From NCBI GenBank assembly GCA_005884745.1, contig VAZU01000119.1, positions 1 through 7,650 on the forward strand: 7,650 nt of DNA. Direction: 5' to 3'. A program made the translations under genes and the position numbers. Below are positions 6,864 to 7,650 of this stretch, in pieces (positions within the stretch are counted from its first letter, which is position 1; the number at the start of each line of letters is the position of its first letter). Under the pieces are notes generated by a model. It saw nothing but the letters and a program-made list of their open reading frames with translations. It made no database searches and was not told the origin of the DNA. This DNA comes from Alphaproteobacteria bacterium (GTDB lineage Bacteria > Pseudomonadota > Alphaproteobacteria > Rhizobiales > Xanthobacteraceae).

Positions 6864-6925
6864 GATTGCCACACCCGCAAGTGCAGGAAATTCCCGGTAT
6901 TTCAGCCACCCCCAAAGCCGCGCGG

Positions 6926-6954
6926 ACCATACTGACGGGGTACCCCCCTGTCAA
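6926..6954 (-). promoter_or_regulatory. Sigma70-type promoter of the atp F0 operon
   Basis: On the minus strand TTGACA (6954-6949, a perfect -35) is followed after exactly 17 bases by TATGGT (6931-6926, four of six matches to the -10 consensus). Transcription would start near 6919, giving a leader of about 55 bases before the atpI ATG. The spacer contains a perfect 10-base palindrome, GGGGTACCCC (6937-6946). No other strong promoter is evident upstream of atpI. The assignment rests on consensus and position. Confidence 0.72.
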
Positions 6955-7018
6955 GAATCCGCGCCCGTGCTTCAAATACCTGATGTTGTTTCCGAATTGC
7001 GCGATCCGGTGATGTTCG

Positions 7019-7056
7019 GCGGCGCTTTGCGATCGCGCCGCGGTGGCATTGCGATC
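7019..7056. repeat. Short inverted and direct repeats in the divergent atpI/isomerase intergenic region
   Basis: The 240-base gap between atpI and the rightward gene holds no gene that I can support. It contains a perfect seven-base inverted repeat, GCGGCGC (7019-7025) and GCGCCGC (7035-7041), with a nine-base loop. It also contains a direct repeat TTGCGATC at 7027-7034 and 7049-7056, start to start 22 bases, about two helical turns. A third variant, TTGCGCGATC, is at 6997-7006. These could be a regulator binding site upstream of the rightward gene, or chance in GC-rich DNA. I cannot point to a convincing rightward promoter. Confidence 0.35.
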
Positions 7057-7103
7057 ACCTTGAATGCTAGCCTGCCGACCGTCACATCCAGTCGAGAGCC
7101 TCC

Positions 7104-7650
7104 ATGCCCCGCACCGTCGATTATTATTTCTCGCTGCTTTCACCCTGGGCCTATATCGGCCATGCGCTCTTCATGGACATCGTGCGCCGCCATCATGTCA
7201 CGGTGAATTACAAGCCGGTCGCGCTTGCCCAGGTCTTTGCGGACACCGGCGGACTGCCGCTCCCCAAGCGTCACCCGGCGCGGCAGCGATACCGCATGTT
7301 CGAGCTGCAGCGCTGGCGCGAGAAGCGCGGCCTTGCCTTGCATCTTCATCCCAAGTTCTGGCCGTTCGATGGGAATCTTGCGGATCGCTTCGTGATCGCC
7401 GCCGCCCGTGAGCATGATCCCGATCGTTTTTTGCGCGGAGGTTTTGCCGGGATATGGGAACACGAGCGAAATCTCGGCGAAGAGCACAGCTTGATCGACA
7501 TTGCCCGTGCGGCGGATCTTCCGGCGGCGGAGCTTCTGGCCGCCGCCAAGGCCGACGCGGCGCAGAAGCGATACGAAGCCAATGTGCGCGACGCCATCGC
7601 GGCCGATGCCTTCGGATCGCCCTGCTATGTGCTCGACGGCGAAGTGTTTT
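7104..7650 (+). CDS. 2-hydroxychromene-2-carboxylate isomerase / DsbA-like thioredoxin-fold family protein, 3' end outside window
   Basis: This is a GST-kappa/DsbA-fold protein of the 2-hydroxychromene-2-carboxylate isomerase family. The founding members are glutathione-dependent enzymes of naphthalene breakdown, but many homologues have unknown substrates. The 182 visible residues run open to the window edge; the family is about 200. The N-terminal strand and active-site motif is VDYYFSLLSPWAYIG, with Ser13 at the position of the catalytic serine, followed by Pro14. A helical insert contains NLADRFVIAAAREHD and GIWEHERNLG. Near the end FGSPCYVLDGEVF supplies the cis-proline of the thioredoxin fold (Pro173). 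The ATG at 7104 follows a weak GAGAG (7094-7098). It is transcribed divergently from the atp operon, and nothing in the window indicates its substrate. The family is fairly sure; the exact reaction is not. Confidence 0.85.
   Translation, partial: MPRTVDYYFSLLSPWAYIGHALFMDIVRRHHVTVNYKPVALAQVFADTGGLPLPKRHPARQRYRMFELQRWREKRGLALHLHPKFWPFDGNLADRFVIAAAREHDPDRFLRGGFAGIWEHERNLGEEHSLIDIARAADLPAAELLAAAKADAAQKRYEANVRDAIAADAFGSPCYVLDGEVF

Noticed and set aside
1..7650. tRNA or rRNA genes, CRISPR arrays, insertion sequences, glycine riboswitch
   Set aside because: I saw no cloverleaf, ribosomal segment, regularly spaced repeat array or transposase. A glycine riboswitch, if present, would lie upstream of gcvT outside the window.

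Overview
The window is GC-rich, densely coding bacterial DNA. It looks like chromosome from an alphaproteobacterium of the Rhizobiales (Hyphomicrobiales), probably Bradyrhizobiaceae/Xanthobacteraceae-like. Three things suggest this: a stand-alone F0 operon in the order atpI-atpB-atpE-atpF'(b')-atpF(b) without the F1 genes, which is the alphaproteobacterial arrangement; an inverted-repeat intergenic element of a type common in Bradyrhizobium relatives; and protein sequences of alphaproteobacterial type. The lineage is an inference from recalled family features, not from a search.

Positions 1-4195 (+ strand) hold a glycine cleavage operon: the C-terminal part of gcvT (aminomethyltransferase, T-protein), gcvH (lipoyl carrier, H-protein), and the two halves of a split P-protein, gcvPA and gcvPB. 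gcvPA and gcvPB overlap by four bases (ATGA), so translational coupling is likely. Together with a lipoamide dehydrogenase (L-protein, not in the window) they decarboxylate glycine, release ammonia and load methylene-tetrahydrofolate. Any glycine riboswitch or promoter would lie upstream of gcvT, outside the window.

Positions 4203-4325 hold a palindromic repeat exactly between the convergent gcv and atp operons, where it could serve both as terminator. Positions 4336-6863 (- strand) encode the membrane sector of the F1F0 ATP synthase: atpI, a, c, b' and b. Upstream of atpI is a strong sigma70-type promoter (TTGACA, 17 bp, TATGGT). Beyond it, reading the other way, is the start of a gene for a 2-hydroxychromene-2-carboxylate isomerase/DsbA-family protein, cut by the window end.

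Most of the window is ordinary housekeeping DNA and I see no new defence, mobile or RNA-based system. The most unusual point is that gcvPA appears to lack about 10-12 residues in frame, over a core beta-strand of its aminotransferase-like fold. Other points worth a look are the convergent palindromic element, a palindrome inside the atp promoter spacer, and short TTGCGATC repeats in the divergent intergenic region.
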